Assembly: GCA_050247255.1 (NCBI GenBank)
Contig: JBFWUM010000004.1
Span: 50,007 to 114,006 of the forward strand
Source of the DNA: JBFWUM01 sp050247255
GTDB taxonomy: Bacteria; Acidobacteriota; Vicinamibacteria; Vicinamibacterales; UBA2999
DNA length: 64,000 nucleotides
Direction: 5' to 3'
Shown one piece after another: positions 54,094 to 62,992 of the stretch. The notes under the pieces were generated by a model. The model was not told the origin of the DNA and did no database searches. It saw only the letters and a list, made by a program, of their open reading frames with translations. Every line of letters begins with the position of its first letter. The first letter of the stretch is position 1. The translations under genes were made by a program, and so were the position numbers.

Positions 54094-54936
54094 GTGGCAT
54101 ACATAGAGGCGCGCGGCCTCCGCAAGCGCTACGGCGCGACGGTGGCGCTGGACGGCATCGACCTCGACGTCGACCAGGGGCGCATCGTCGGGCTGATCGG
54201 ACCGAACGGTGCCGGCAAGAGCACGGCGCTCTCGGCGATCGTCGGTGTGACCGCGCACGAGGGAACGCTGCGCGTGCTCGGACGCGACCCATGGCGCGAG
54301 CGCGCCGCGCTGATGCAGGACGTCTGCTTCATCACCGACGTGGCCGTGCTCCCCCGCTGGCTGCGGGTGTCACAGGCGCTCGACCTGGTCGCCGGGCTCC
54401 ACCCGCGCTTCGACCGGGCAAAGGCCGAAGGCTTCCTGCGCCGCACGACGATCAATCCGGCCAGACGCGTGCGGGAGCTGTCGAAGGGGATGGTCACGCA
54501 GCTCCACCTGGCGATCGTCATGGCCATCGATGCGCGCCTGCTGGTGCTCGACGAGCCCACCCTGGGCCTCGACTTGATGTTCCGCCGGCAGTTCTACGAC
54601 ACGCTGCTCAACGACTACTTCGAGCGGGGGCGGACGGTGATCATCGCCACGCACCAGGTCGAGGAAGTCCAGCACACGCTGACCGACGTCATGTTCCTCA
54701 GCCGCGGCCGCGTCGTGCTCACCCGCAGTGCCGAGGAGATCGAGACGCGGTACCACGAAGTCTTCGTCCACCCCGATCGGCTGCCGGAAGCGCAGGCGCT
54801 GGCGCCGATCGCGCAGCGCGAGGGGATCGGCACCACGGTGATGATCTTCGACAGCGTCGAGCGGCACCGGCTCGCGGCCCTTGGCGACGTGCGCACGCCG
54901 AGCATCGCGGATCTGTTCCTGGCGGTCGTGCCATGA
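54094..54936 (+). CDS. ABC transporter ATP-binding protein
   Basis: 280 residues starting at GTG 54094, one base after the regulator's stop. Walker A GPNGAGKST, Walker B LLVLDEPTLGLD, the H-loop ATHQVEEV, and a signature region reading RELSKGMVTQ in place of LSGGQ, as is usual in the YtrB/CcmA-like group. The C-terminal ~70 residues form a small extra domain (YHEVFVHPDRLPEAQALAPI). It pairs with the permease encoded immediately downstream (ATGA overlap) and works at the inner membrane as a dimer. Confidence 0.95.
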   Translation: MAYIEARGLRKRYGATVALDGIDLDVDQGRIVGLIGPNGAGKSTALSAIVGVTAHEGTLRVLGRDPWRERAALMQDVCFITDVAVLPRWLRVSQALDLVAGLHPRFDRAKAEGFLRRTTINPARRVRELSKGMVTQLHLAIVMAIDARLLVLDEPTLGLDLMFRRQFYDTLLNDYFERGRTVIIATHQVEEVQHTLTDVMFLSRGRVVLTRSAEEIETRYHEVFVHPDRLPEAQALAPIAQREGIGTTVMIFDSVERHRLAALGDVRTPSIADLFLAVVP

Positions 54937-55796
54937 GCCGCGCCATGTCTCACGCCTGGTGGCTGGTGCGCCGCGAGCTGTGGGAGAACCGCTCGCTCTA
55001 TCTCGGCCCGCTGGCGGTCGCGGTCGTGGCGCTCGCCGGCTTCACGGTCGCCCTGGCCCGGCTGCCGCGCACGCTGGGTGCTCTTGGCGCCGACGCGGGC
55101 GCCCTGCGCGAAGCCATCCAGCAGCCGTACGTCGTCTCCGCCCTGATCCTGATGCTGGTCGAGATGATCGTGGCGTTCGTCTACTGCCTCGACACGCTCT
55201 ACGGCGACCGGCGCGATCGGAGCGTCCTCTTCTGGAAGTCGCTGCCGGTATCGGACAGCGCCACGGTGATCGCCAAGGCCAGCATCCCGATCCTGCTGCT
55301 GCCGCTGCTGACCTTCGCGGTCACGATGATCACGCAGGCCCTCATGCTGCTCGCGAGCAGCGCGGTCCTGGCCGCCAGCGGCATGGAGGTGGGGCTGTTG
55401 TGGGCGAACGTGCCGCTCCTCGACCTGGCCGGCATCAATCTCGGCCACCTCGTGATGTTCCACGGGCTCTGGTGGGCGCCGCTCTATGCGTGGCTGCTGC
55501 TCGTGTCGGCGTGGGCGACCCGCGTGCCGTTCGTCTGGGCCATCCTGCCGCCCGTGGCCCTGGCCCTGGCCGAACGCGTGGCCTTCAACACCACGCGTTT
55601 CGCGACCCTGCTGCAGGATCACTTCCTCGGTGGCCCGGTGACCTCCAATGCCAACGCCGGGATGACCATGGACATGCTGGCTCCGCATCCGCTGATGCAC
55701 TACGTGACGAGCCCCGGACTCTGGGTGGGAGGGCTCGTGACTGCCGCCATGCTGGCAGCGGCGGTGCGCCTGCGCCGCGCGCGTCCGGCCATTTAG
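54933..55796 (+). CDS. ABC transporter permease
   Basis: 287 residues with six hydrophobic segments: YLGPLAVAVVALAGFTVALA, VVSALILMLVEMIVAFVYCL, LLLPLLTFAVTMITQALMLL, FHGLWWAPLYAWLLLVSAWA, FVWAILPPVALALAERVAF and GLVTAAMLAAAVRL. The N-terminal WWLVRRELWENRSLYLGPL and DTLYGDRRDRSVLFWKSLP are typical of ABC-2-type permeases linked to YtrA regulators. ATG 54933 overlaps the ATPase stop (ATGA); an open frame continues upstream only as a shadow. The export substrate is unknown. Confidence 0.9.
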   Translation: MSRAMSHAWWLVRRELWENRSLYLGPLAVAVVALAGFTVALARLPRTLGALGADAGALREAIQQPYVVSALILMLVEMIVAFVYCLDTLYGDRRDRSVLFWKSLPVSDSATVIAKASIPILLLPLLTFAVTMITQALMLLASSAVLAASGMEVGLLWANVPLLDLAGINLGHLVMFHGLWWAPLYAWLLLVSAWATRVPFVWAILPPVALALAERVAFNTTRFATLLQDHFLGGPVTSNANAGMTMDMLAPHPLMHYVTSPGLWVGGLVTAAMLAAAVRLRRARPAI

Positions 55797-55817
55797 CACG
55801 CTGTCGGCCTGGGAAAG

Positions 55818-56219
55818 TCAGGCCAGGAAGCGGCGCCTGATGTCGTCCGGCACGGTGACCCCCGCGAGCCGTGCGCCCTCCCGCCGTGTCCACACCCGGC
55901 GCGCGGTCGCCGTGGCGACGAGATCCTCGCCACGTCGCACCTCGTGCTCGAGGTCGAAGCTGCTGTCGCCCCAGCGGACGACCCGCGATACGACGACGAG
56001 CTGATCGCCGAAGGTCGCCGGCCTGTGGAACTCGACGTTCACCGTCACCAGGGGAATGCCAATGCCGTCATCAAGCAGCTGCGTGAGGGGCACTCCGGCC
56101 GCGTCGAAGAGCGCCGCCGTCGCCGCGTCCAGCATCTCGAGATAGCGCGGAAAGTAGACGATGCCGAACGGATCGCACTCGCCAAACTCGACGCGGTGCG
56201 GATGACGGCTGGTGCGCAT
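55818..56219 (-). CDS. Acyl-CoA thioesterase, 4HBT hotdog family
   Basis: 133 residues from ATG 56219. The 4-hydroxybenzoyl-CoA-thioesterase/YbgC motif GECDPFGIVYFPRYLEML carries the catalytic Asp. It continues VNVEFHRPATFGDQLVVVSRV and SFDLEHEVRRGEDLVATATA, the central hotdog helix and sheet. It hydrolyses acyl-CoA esters in the cytoplasm. It stands alone, convergent with the ABC permease (21 bases apart) and divergent from the MBL gene. Confidence 0.92.
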   Translation of the reverse strand: MRTSRHPHRVEFGECDPFGIVYFPRYLEMLDAATAALFDAAGVPLTQLLDDGIGIPLVTVNVEFHRPATFGDQLVVVSRVVRWGDSSFDLEHEVRRGEDLVATATARRVWTRREGARLAGVTVPDDIRRRFLA

Positions 56220-56297
56220 GGTCGAGAACGTTATCACCGCCGGTCAGCGGAACTAAGGTTCCGCAGCTACTGTTGGTGGGCGGGGCCTTCCTGGACA

Positions 56298-56303
56298 TAT
56301 AAT
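56298..56303 (+). promoter_or_regulatory. Consensus -10 element upstream of the MBL gene
   Basis: Perfect TATAAT at 56298-56303. The best -35 (TTGGTG, 56273-56278) is weak and 19 bases away. Initiation near 56310 would give a 15-base leader containing GAGGG (56315-56319) before CTG 56326. Confidence 0.45.
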
Positions 56304-56325
56304 CCGCCCCCTGCGAGGGTCACCG

Positions 56326-57357
56326 CTGCGCGCGCTCGTCCTGGCCGCCGGTTGCGTTGCCGTCGCGGCGCTCTGCCTTGCCGCGCAGGCCGGGCCCGGC
56401 GCGCTCCGCATCTACTACATCGACACCGAGGGAGGACAGTCGACCCTCGTCATCGCGCCCTCAGGCGAATCGCTGCTGGTGGACACCGGCAACGCCGGCG
56501 ACCGCGACCTCGGCCGCATCGTCGACACCCTGCAGGCTGCCGGCGTGAAAGCCATCGACCACCTGTGGACGACCCACTATCACGGCGACCACGTGGGCGC
56601 GCTGCTCGCGCTCGCCGACCGGTTTCCGGTCGGCCGTTTCTACGATCACGGCGCGCCGCATCCGAACGACCGGATCGTCTCGGCCCAGTTTCTCGCCGAA
56701 TACGAGAAGCTGGCCTCGGGCAGGCGCACCATCGTCACGCCCGGCGACACGGTGACCATCGGCAGCGTCGAGATCACGGCGGTAGCGGCGGCGAACCGGT
56801 TCATCTCGAGCAATCTGCCCGGCGGGGGTGGCCGGAATGAGGCGTGTGAGACCGCAACCAGGAAAGACGAGAGCGGGTATCGCGATCCCGATAACGGTGA
56901 ATCCGCCGGCTTCGTGCTCACCTACGGCCGCTTCCGGACCATCGACCTCGGGGACCTCACCTGGAACGGCGAGCTCGAGCTGGTCTGCCCGACGAACCGC
57001 ATCGGCCAGGTCGATCTCTATCTCACGTCGCACCACGGGCTCGCGCAGTCGGGGTCACCCCAGCTGGTGCAGGCGCTGCGGCCGCGGGTGGTGGTGATGA
57101 ACAACGGGACGCGCAAGGGAGGCGCGCCCGATGCCTTCGCCGTGCTGCAGCAGACGGCGGGGATTGAAGACCTGTGGCAGCTCCACTGGTCGTACAACGC
57201 CGGTCTCGAGAACACGCCTGCACGCTTCATTGCGAACGTCGACGATGCGGCGCACTCGCCTGCGTACCTGATCGAAGTCGCGGCACGGCCGGACGGCACG
57301 TTCACGGTGACCAACACGCGCAACGGTTTCAGCAAGACCTACCCGGCGCAGCCGTAG
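56326..57357 (+). CDS. Exported metallo-beta-lactamase-fold hydrolase with probable CTG start
   Basis: 343 residues if started at CTG 56326, which lies six bases after GAGGG and 23 bases after TATAAT. This yields a signal peptide (RALVLAAGCVAVAALCLAAQ) and the first fold strands (LRIYYIDTEGGQSTLVIAP). The first conventional start, GTG 56479, would remove both and begin inside the core strand LLVDTGNAGD. The metal site THYHGDHVGAL is intact (HxHxDH). Further ligands include the His in TSHHGLAQSG and Asp in IDLGDLTWNG. The family resembles ComEC-type MBL domains. The substrate is unknown. It is followed 27 bases later by the exported aldolase-like protein. Confidence 0.8.
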   Translation: MRALVLAAGCVAVAALCLAAQAGPGALRIYYIDTEGGQSTLVIAPSGESLLVDTGNAGDRDLGRIVDTLQAAGVKAIDHLWTTHYHGDHVGALLALADRFPVGRFYDHGAPHPNDRIVSAQFLAEYEKLASGRRTIVTPGDTVTIGSVEITAVAAANRFISSNLPGGGGRNEACETATRKDESGYRDPDNGESAGFVLTYGRFRTIDLGDLTWNGELELVCPTNRIGQVDLYLTSHHGLAQSGSPQLVQALRPRVVVMNNGTRKGGAPDAFAVLQQTAGIEDLWQLHWSYNAGLENTPARFIANVDDAAHSPAYLIEVAARPDGTFTVTNTRNGFSKTYPAQP

Positions 57358-57384
57358 CGCGCGTCGGAGACGAGGAGAAGCAGC

Positions 57385-58407
57385 ATGGCGAGGCCCCTCA
57401 CCCGTGTCGTGATGGCTCTGACAGCGGCCGCGTGTATCGGCCTCGTCGTGGATGCGAGGCAGGCGGGACCGCCCGTCGCAGGCTCGGGCAGGGTCGCGAT
57501 GACGCCGGTCGATGCGCGAGGCTGGGGCTGGCAGGTCAAGGCGTCGGTGAGCCCGGGCACGCGCCCGTTCTACAACAAGGCCAAGGAACTGCTGTTCGAG
57601 GACCAGCAGGTCACCAGCTACACGATCTCCAGCCACAACCCCGAGCTCTACTGCGAGGTCCGCCGGCACTTCGACTTCGTCTGGTTCGAAATGCAGCACA
57701 GCACGATGTCGTGGGACGAAGTGCGCCGCATGATGCTCGCGTGTCCGGGAGCGGGCGGCGCGCCGATGGTCCGCACGCCGGACGCCCTGGAGTCCACCAT
57801 CCAGAAGGCTACCGACATCGGGGCCATAGGCATCATCGTGCCGACGGTGGACGATGCGCTCGAGGCACGGGACGCGGCGCGCTTCTCGCGCCTGCCGCCG
57901 ATCGGCCGCCGCAGCTCCGGCGGCGGATCGTTTCGCCAGGTCTGGCCCGAGATCGACTATCGCGCGACCGTCAACGACAACATGCTGGTCACCGTGATGA
58001 TCGAGACCCTGGAGGGCGTGGCCAACGCCGAGGAAATTGCGGCGACCGCCGGCGTCGACGTGATCCTCATCGGCAATAACGATCTCTCCGCATTCTCCGG
58101 CTGGCAGCAGAACGACCCGCGGTATCAGGATGCGTTGATCACCGTCCGCAACGCGGCGCTCAAGTACGGCAAGTACTTCGGCAACGCGGGGCAGCAGTAC
58201 CTGAGGGGCTATGCCGTCAGTGCGGACACGCGCATGGTCCAGAACGGCCCCGCCCGCGACGGCTGGCAGCCACCGAGGGGCGCCGGCCCGGGCCGCGGCG
58301 CCGCGCCGCCGGCAGGTGGGCGGGGCGGGCGCGAGGCGGAAGAACCGGAGCCCGTCATTGGCCTGCCGTCGGGCGCGCCACCGACACCGCCCGGGACAGG
58401 ACGCTAA
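57385..58407 (+). CDS. Exported HpcH/HpaI aldolase-like protein
   Basis: 340 residues. Signal peptide VVMALTAAACIGLVVDA, then a TIM-barrel of the HpcH/HpaI aldolase / citrate-lyase-beta family: FDFVWFEMQHSTMSWDEVRR, TDIGAIGIIVPTVDDALEA, VMIETLEGVANAEEIAA (metal-binding Glu) and GVDVILIGNNDLSAFSG. The usual G(P)xDLS phosphate/substrate loop reads GNNDLS. The last ~50 residues are a Gly/Pro/Arg-rich tail (PRGAGPGRGAAPPAGGRGG). Family members normally cleave 2-keto-4-hydroxy acids in the cytoplasm, so export is unusual. GAGGAGAAG precedes ATG 57385. Fifteen bases before the quinohemoprotein dehydrogenase. Confidence 0.83.
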   Translation: MARPLTRVVMALTAAACIGLVVDARQAGPPVAGSGRVAMTPVDARGWGWQVKASVSPGTRPFYNKAKELLFEDQQVTSYTISSHNPELYCEVRRHFDFVWFEMQHSTMSWDEVRRMMLACPGAGGAPMVRTPDALESTIQKATDIGAIGIIVPTVDDALEARDAARFSRLPPIGRRSSGGGSFRQVWPEIDYRATVNDNMLVTVMIETLEGVANAEEIAATAGVDVILIGNNDLSAFSGWQQNDPRYQDALITVRNAALKYGKYFGNAGQQYLRGYAVSADTRMVQNGPARDGWQPPRGAGPGRGAAPPAGGRGGREAEEPEPVIGLPSGAPPTPPGTGR

Positions 58408-58422
58408 GCAGGAGGCGACTCA

Positions 58423-60840
58423 ATGCGTCACGCGCCTCGCGTCATCGGCGGCATCGTCCTGGCGGCCTGCGCCACGCTCGCGGCGCAGCAGATCCCGGTC
58501 CAACCCTCGGGGTCCGGCGTCTACACCACCGAACAAGCGGATGCCGGCGAGCGGGTCTACGTCGACAGGTGCGCCACCTGCCACGGCGCCGACCTCGCCG
58601 GCGTCGAACGGACACCGGCGCTGGCCGGTGCGATGTTCCTCGAATCCTGGGCCGGCCGCGACCTGGCACGGCTGCGGGATCGGCTCTCGACGATGCCGCC
58701 GGCCGCGCCGGGCAGCCTCTCGGACGCCGATGCGGCGGCGATCATCGCGTTCCTGCTGCGCGCGTCGGACATGCCGCCCGGCCCCAGGGCGCTGCCGGGT
58801 AGCCGCAGCGAGCTTGCCCGCATCACGTTCGGCCGCCCGGCCCAGCCGGCGGCTGCCGCGAACACCGCGCCGGCCGCACAGGCCGTGGCGCCGCCGGCGC
58901 AAAGCGCACCGGCCGCATCGGGACCGTCGTTCGAGTGGCGGACCTACGGCGCCAACCTCGCCAGCCATCGCTATTCGCCGGCGGATCAGATCACCAGGGA
59001 CAACTTCAACCGCCTGCAGATTGCCTGGAGGCTGAAGACCGACTTCCTCGGCCCGACGCCGGACAGGCTCTACTCCGCGACACCCCTCGCCGTCGGAGGC
59101 GTGTTGTACACGACCGCCGGAATGCGGCGAGCGGCGATCGCGCTCAACGCCGCCACCGGCGAGATGCTCTGGATGCACGCCGAGGACGAGGGGCGCCGCG
59201 GCCAGAACGCGATCCGCAACGGCGCCGGCCGGGGCCTGGCCTACTGGGCGGACCCTGACGGCACCGACCGCCGGATCATCTACGTCACGCCCGGCTACCG
59301 GCTGCTCGCCCTCGACGCGGCCACCGGCACGCCGATCCCGTCGTTCGGGCTGAACGGCGCCGTCGACCTCAAGCTGGACAACGACCAGGAGCTCGACCTC
59401 GACACGGGCGAGATCGGCCTCAACTCCACCCCGCTCGTCGTCGGCGACGTCATCGTCGTCGGCGCGGCCCACCGGCCGGGCGGCGCCCCGCGGACGACGA
59501 AGAACGCAAAAGGCTACGTCCGCGGCTACGACGTCCGCACCGGCAAGCGCCTCTGGATCTTCCACACCATTCCGAAGCAGGGGGAGTTCGGCTACGAAAC
59601 GTGGCTGGAGGGCTCGGCGGAGTACAACGGCAATACCGGCGCGTGGGCGCAGATGAGCGCCGACGCTGAGCTCGGGCTCGTCTACGTGCCTACGGAGATG
59701 GCGACCGGCGATTACTACGGCGGCCACCGTCCCGGCAACACGCTGTTCGCCGACAGCATCGTCGCCCTCGACGTCAGGACCGGGGAGCGGAAGTGGCATT
59801 ACCAGACGGTGCACCACGACCTGTGGGACTGGGACCTGCCGTGCGCCCCGATGCTGTTCGACCTGCGGATCAACGGGCGGACGGTGAAGGCGCTGGCGCA
59901 GCCGACGAAGAGCGCGTTTCTGTTCGTGCTCGATCGCGAGACCGGCGCGCCGATCTGGCCGATCGAGGAACGGCCGGTCCCGCAATCCGACGTGCCGAGA
60001 GAGCAAAGCAGCCCGACGCAGCCGTTCCCAACCAGGCCGGTGCCATTCGATCGACAGGGCGTCACCGTCGACGACCTGATCGACTTCACGCCCGAACTCA
60101 GGGCGGAAGCGCTCGAGCTCATCTCCCGCTACGGGATCGGGCCGATCTTCACCCCGCCGGTGGTGAGTCGCCTGGGAGGTCCGCTCGGCACGCTGCAGTT
60201 ACCGGCCGACGTCGGCGGTGCCAACTGGCCGGGCGGCTCGATGGATCCTGAGAGCAACTACCTCTACATCCATTCGCACACGATGGCGTACGTCAACGGG
60301 CTCGTGGCGGGAAATCCGGCGCAGACCGACATGGCGTTCGTCTCCGGCCAGGCACGCGCGGCGGGGCCGGGACCGGGCGCGGGCGGGGCGGGGGCCGGAC
60401 GGGGACGCGGCACCACCGTGCAGGGGCTGCCGCTCATCAAGCCGCCCTACGATCGCATCACCGCCTACGACATGAACACGGGTGACCTGGTCTGGCAGAA
60501 GGTCCACAGCTCCACGCCGGACGACATCCGAAACCATCCGGCGCTGCGCGCGATGGACCTGCCCCGTCTCGGTCAGCCCGGCCGCACGTTCATCGGCGTG
60601 CTGACGACCAGGAACCTGGTGATCGCGGGCGAAGGCGGGGTGCACACCAACGAGTCGGGGAGGCGTGTCGCGCTGCTGCGCGCCTATGACAAACGAACGG
60701 GAAACGACGTCGGCGCGGTGGAGATGCCGGCACGACAGACGGGCTCGCCGATGACCTATCAAATCAACGGCAAGCAGTACATCGCGCTTGCCGTCAGCGG
60801 CCCCGAAGGCGCGGAGCTGATCGCCTACACGCTGCCGTAG
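58423..60840 (+). CDS. Quinohemoprotein (PQQ + cytochrome c) alcohol dehydrogenase-like enzyme, exported
   Basis: 805 residues. Signal peptide GGIVLAACATLAAQQ. Residues ~35-115 are a cytochrome c domain with heme site CATCH (C50, C53, H54) and a likely Met ligand in STMPPAAPG. An Ala/Pro linker leads to the eight-bladed PQQ propeller (~165-805): RTYGANLASHRYSPADQITR, INFNRLQIAWRL-like first blade, VRTGKRLWIFHTIP, VHHDLWDWDLPCAPM, VGGANWPGGSMDPESNYLYI. A GPGAGGAGAGRGRGTT insert lies near residue 655. Heme comes before the propeller, the reverse of acetic-acid-bacterial type-II enzymes. Substrate electrons pass from PQQ to the built-in heme. Confidence 0.9.
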   Translation: MRHAPRVIGGIVLAACATLAAQQIPVQPSGSGVYTTEQADAGERVYVDRCATCHGADLAGVERTPALAGAMFLESWAGRDLARLRDRLSTMPPAAPGSLSDADAAAIIAFLLRASDMPPGPRALPGSRSELARITFGRPAQPAAAANTAPAAQAVAPPAQSAPAASGPSFEWRTYGANLASHRYSPADQITRDNFNRLQIAWRLKTDFLGPTPDRLYSATPLAVGGVLYTTAGMRRAAIALNAATGEMLWMHAEDEGRRGQNAIRNGAGRGLAYWADPDGTDRRIIYVTPGYRLLALDAATGTPIPSFGLNGAVDLKLDNDQELDLDTGEIGLNSTPLVVGDVIVVGAAHRPGGAPRTTKNAKGYVRGYDVRTGKRLWIFHTIPKQGEFGYETWLEGSAEYNGNTGAWAQMSADAELGLVYVPTEMATGDYYGGHRPGNTLFADSIVALDVRTGERKWHYQTVHHDLWDWDLPCAPMLFDLRINGRTVKALAQPTKSAFLFVLDRETGAPIWPIEERPVPQSDVPREQSSPTQPFPTRPVPFDRQGVTVDDLIDFTPELRAEALELISRYGIGPIFTPPVVSRLGGPLGTLQLPADVGGANWPGGSMDPESNYLYIHSHTMAYVNGLVAGNPAQTDMAFVSGQARAAGPGPGAGGAGAGRGRGTTVQGLPLIKPPYDRITAYDMNTGDLVWQKVHSSTPDDIRNHPALRAMDLPRLGQPGRTFIGVLTTRNLVIAGEGGVHTNESGRRVALLRAYDKRTGNDVGAVEMPARQTGSPMTYQINGKQYIALAVSGPEGAELIAYTLP

Positions 60841-60864
60841 CGCGCCGAGCCGCTGTCGGCAGTC

Positions 60865-61485
60865 CTAGGGCCTCGCCGCAGCCCGCATGCGCGCCGCAGT
60901 GACGCAGTTCTCGATCACGGCAAAGTAGCGGGCCACGCCGGCCGCGCCGACCTCGAACGGGTTGGCGACGTCCGTCCCCTTGCGGTTCGCGGCGGTGTGC
61001 GCTTTGTAGTAGCCGTTGTCGAACTCGGTATGGTTCGAGAGCAGGATGGTCGCGCCGAAGTCGGCGGCCGCCCGGGCGACCTTCCGCGACGAGCTGAGGT
61101 ACTGGTCGTAGTACGCCGCGTCCGCGTTGAACGGGATCGCCGTTCCGCCGACGTACACCGCCCGCAGGGGCCGGCCGCGATCCTTGATCTCGAACAGGTA
61201 CGACAGCGTCCCCGCCGTGTGGCCGGGCATCGTCACGATCTGCACGGAGGTGTCGCCGATCGACAGCCGCATGCCGTCGGTGCCATCCAGATCGCGTCTG
61301 GGCTTGCCGCCCGGGCGGTTGGTGGACTTCTCGACCGCATCCCAGTCCGGTGCTCCGTACACCATGCGCGCGTTGCGGAAGATGTCCTGCACGAACCGGG
61401 CGCCGCCGTCGTGGTCGCCGTGCGCGTGAGAGAGGACGACGTATTTCACCTTGCTGCCGTCGAGTCCGAGCGTGCGGAAGCCTTC
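60865..61485 (-). CDS. Metallo-beta-lactamase-fold hydrolase, 5' end lost in assembly gap
   Basis: The last 206 codons of an MBL enzyme; the start lies in or beyond the N run. The intact metal loop SHAHGDHDGG is near the cut. Further ligands are His in MPGHTAGTLSYLF and His in LLSNHTEFDNGYY. The SHAHGDHDGGA motif and the VQIVTMPGHTAGTLS strand resemble exported subclass-B3-like MBL proteins of Acidobacteriota. The N-terminal ~100 residues, including any signal peptide, are missing. Conceptual translation through the N run joins it to the permease below, which is an artefact. Confidence 0.82.
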   Translation of the reverse strand, partial: EGFRTLGLDGSKVKYVVLSHAHGDHDGGARFVQDIFRNARMVYGAPDWDAVEKSTNRPGGKPRRDLDGTDGMRLSIGDTSVQIVTMPGHTAGTLSYLFEIKDRGRPLRAVYVGGTAIPFNADAAYYDQYLSSSRKVARAAADFGATILLSNHTEFDNGYYKAHTAANRKGTDVANPFEVGAAGVARYFAVIENCVTAARMRAAARP

Positions 61486-61585
61486 NNNNNNNNNNNNNNN
61501 NNNNNNNNNNNNNNNNNNNNNNNNNNNNNNNNNNNNNNNNNNNNNNNNNNNNNNNNNNNNNNNNNNNNNNNNNNNNNNNNNNNNN
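61486..61585. other. Assembly gap (100 N)
   Basis: Exactly 100 N, the conventional length for a scaffold gap of unknown size. It cuts the 5' part of the MBL gene and the 3' part of the permease gene. Judged from usual family lengths, at least ~600 bases of real sequence are probably missing. Confidence 0.97.
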
Positions 61586-62961
61586 GTGAGGAACACGCCC
61601 ATCCAGCCGACGACGGCGCTGAAGAACGGGAACGCGCTTCCGGTGCCGGCGAGGGCCAGGCCGAGCGTCGACGTCATGCCCGAGTAGTTCATCAGGTACG
61701 CCACGGCCAGCATTGCCGCCGTCGTCACCAGGGCGAACTTCAACTGCTGGAGGGTCACGACGTAGGCACGCACCACGCGCGACGGCCTCAGCCTGAGGAC
61801 CACCGCGGTGGCCAGGATCGCCAGGAAGCAGGCCGTGCCTGACGCGCTCAACCAGTTGAGCGTGAAGGTGGCCGCGTACGGGGATGCGTCGGCGACCACG
61901 GGAGGCATCCGCAGAATCGCGTTGTGCAGCCCCGGCACGATCATGCCGTTCAGTCCGGTCGGCGCCCTCGGCACGAACGACGGCATGAGCCCGTCGGTCC
62001 AGCGATCGATGGCGCCCTTGATCGAGGGCTCTCCCCAGGCGAGCACGAACACGACGAGCAGCAGGTACGGCATCCAGGCCATGACCACGTCACCGGGCTG
62101 ACAGGCCGCCTTGCGCTCGGTGGGCGGCGTCTCATGCCGCATGATCGCGGCCGGCGTCCAGTACTTCAGGACGAAGGCCATCACGACGATGCAGGTCAAC
62201 GAGCTGAGAATGTCGGTCAGCTCGGGCCCCATGGTGTTCGAGACATAGAGCTGGACGGCGGCAAACGACACGCCGCACGCCAGAATCGCCGGCCATACCT
62301 CCCGCGCGCGCCGCCAGCCGGCCATCACCACGACCAGGTAGGCGGGGATGACCACGGAGATCGCGGCGCACAGGCGGCCGACCATCGCGCTCAGCGACAG
62401 CAACGGCAACCCGGTGACGTTGGCGAGCGTGACGACCGGAATGCCGATCGAGCCGAAGGCCACGGGAGCGGTGTTGGCCAGCAGGCAGATGCCGGCCGCG
62501 TAGAAGGGCGAGAAGCCGAGGCCCGCCAGCATGGCACCGGCGACCGCGACGGGCGCGCCGAATCCGGCCGCGCCTTCGATGAAGGCGCCGAACGAGAACG
62601 CGATGAAGAGCGCCTGCAGGCGGCGGTCGTCGGTCAGGCTGGCAACGGACTGCTTGATGATCTCGAACTTCCCGGCATCGACGGCCAGCCGGTACAGCAT
62701 GATCGACGCGAACACGATCCACGCAATCGGAAACATGCCATACGCCGCGCCGTAGGTCGCGGCGATGAGCGCGAGCGAGACCGGCATCCCGTAGATGCCG
62801 ACGGCGACGATCAGCGCCGACAAGAGCGCGGCCAGGGCGGCCTGCCATGCCTGGCGGCGCAACACGCCCAGCATGATGAACAGCACGACGATCGGCACCG
62901 CCGCGGCGATCGCGGAGCCGCCCAGGCTCGCCGCGACAGGCTCATAGTCGTGTTGCCACAC
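61586..62961 (-). CDS. L-lactate permease family transporter, 3' end lost in assembly gap
   Basis: The first 458 codons of an LctP/GlcA-type permease: about twelve membrane helices, with the family signatures SFGAFIEGAAGFGAPVAVAG, GICLLANTAPVAFGSIGIPV and a last readable SAFPFFSAVVGWMGVFL. The expected next motif, the TGSDTSSN loop, lies in the gap. LctP imports lactate or glycolate with protons. No signal peptide; ATG 62961. It is located beside exported dehydrogenases and near an enoyl-CoA hydratase, consistent with carboxylic-acid use. Typical length is 530-590, so ~80-130 residues are missing. Confidence 0.9.
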
Positions 62962-62992
62962 TCCGGTGCGCCTCCATTCAGGTGCGATGGCC

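Noticed and set aside
54478..54510. ABC signature RELSKGMVTQ considered a defect
   Set aside because: LSKGM-type signatures are usual in the ABC ATPases paired with YtrA regulators, so it is not a sign of inactivity.
60865..62961. A fused permease-hydrolase protein
   Set aside because: Only continuous because of exactly 100 N; the two halves belong to unrelated families and are cut in mid-motif.
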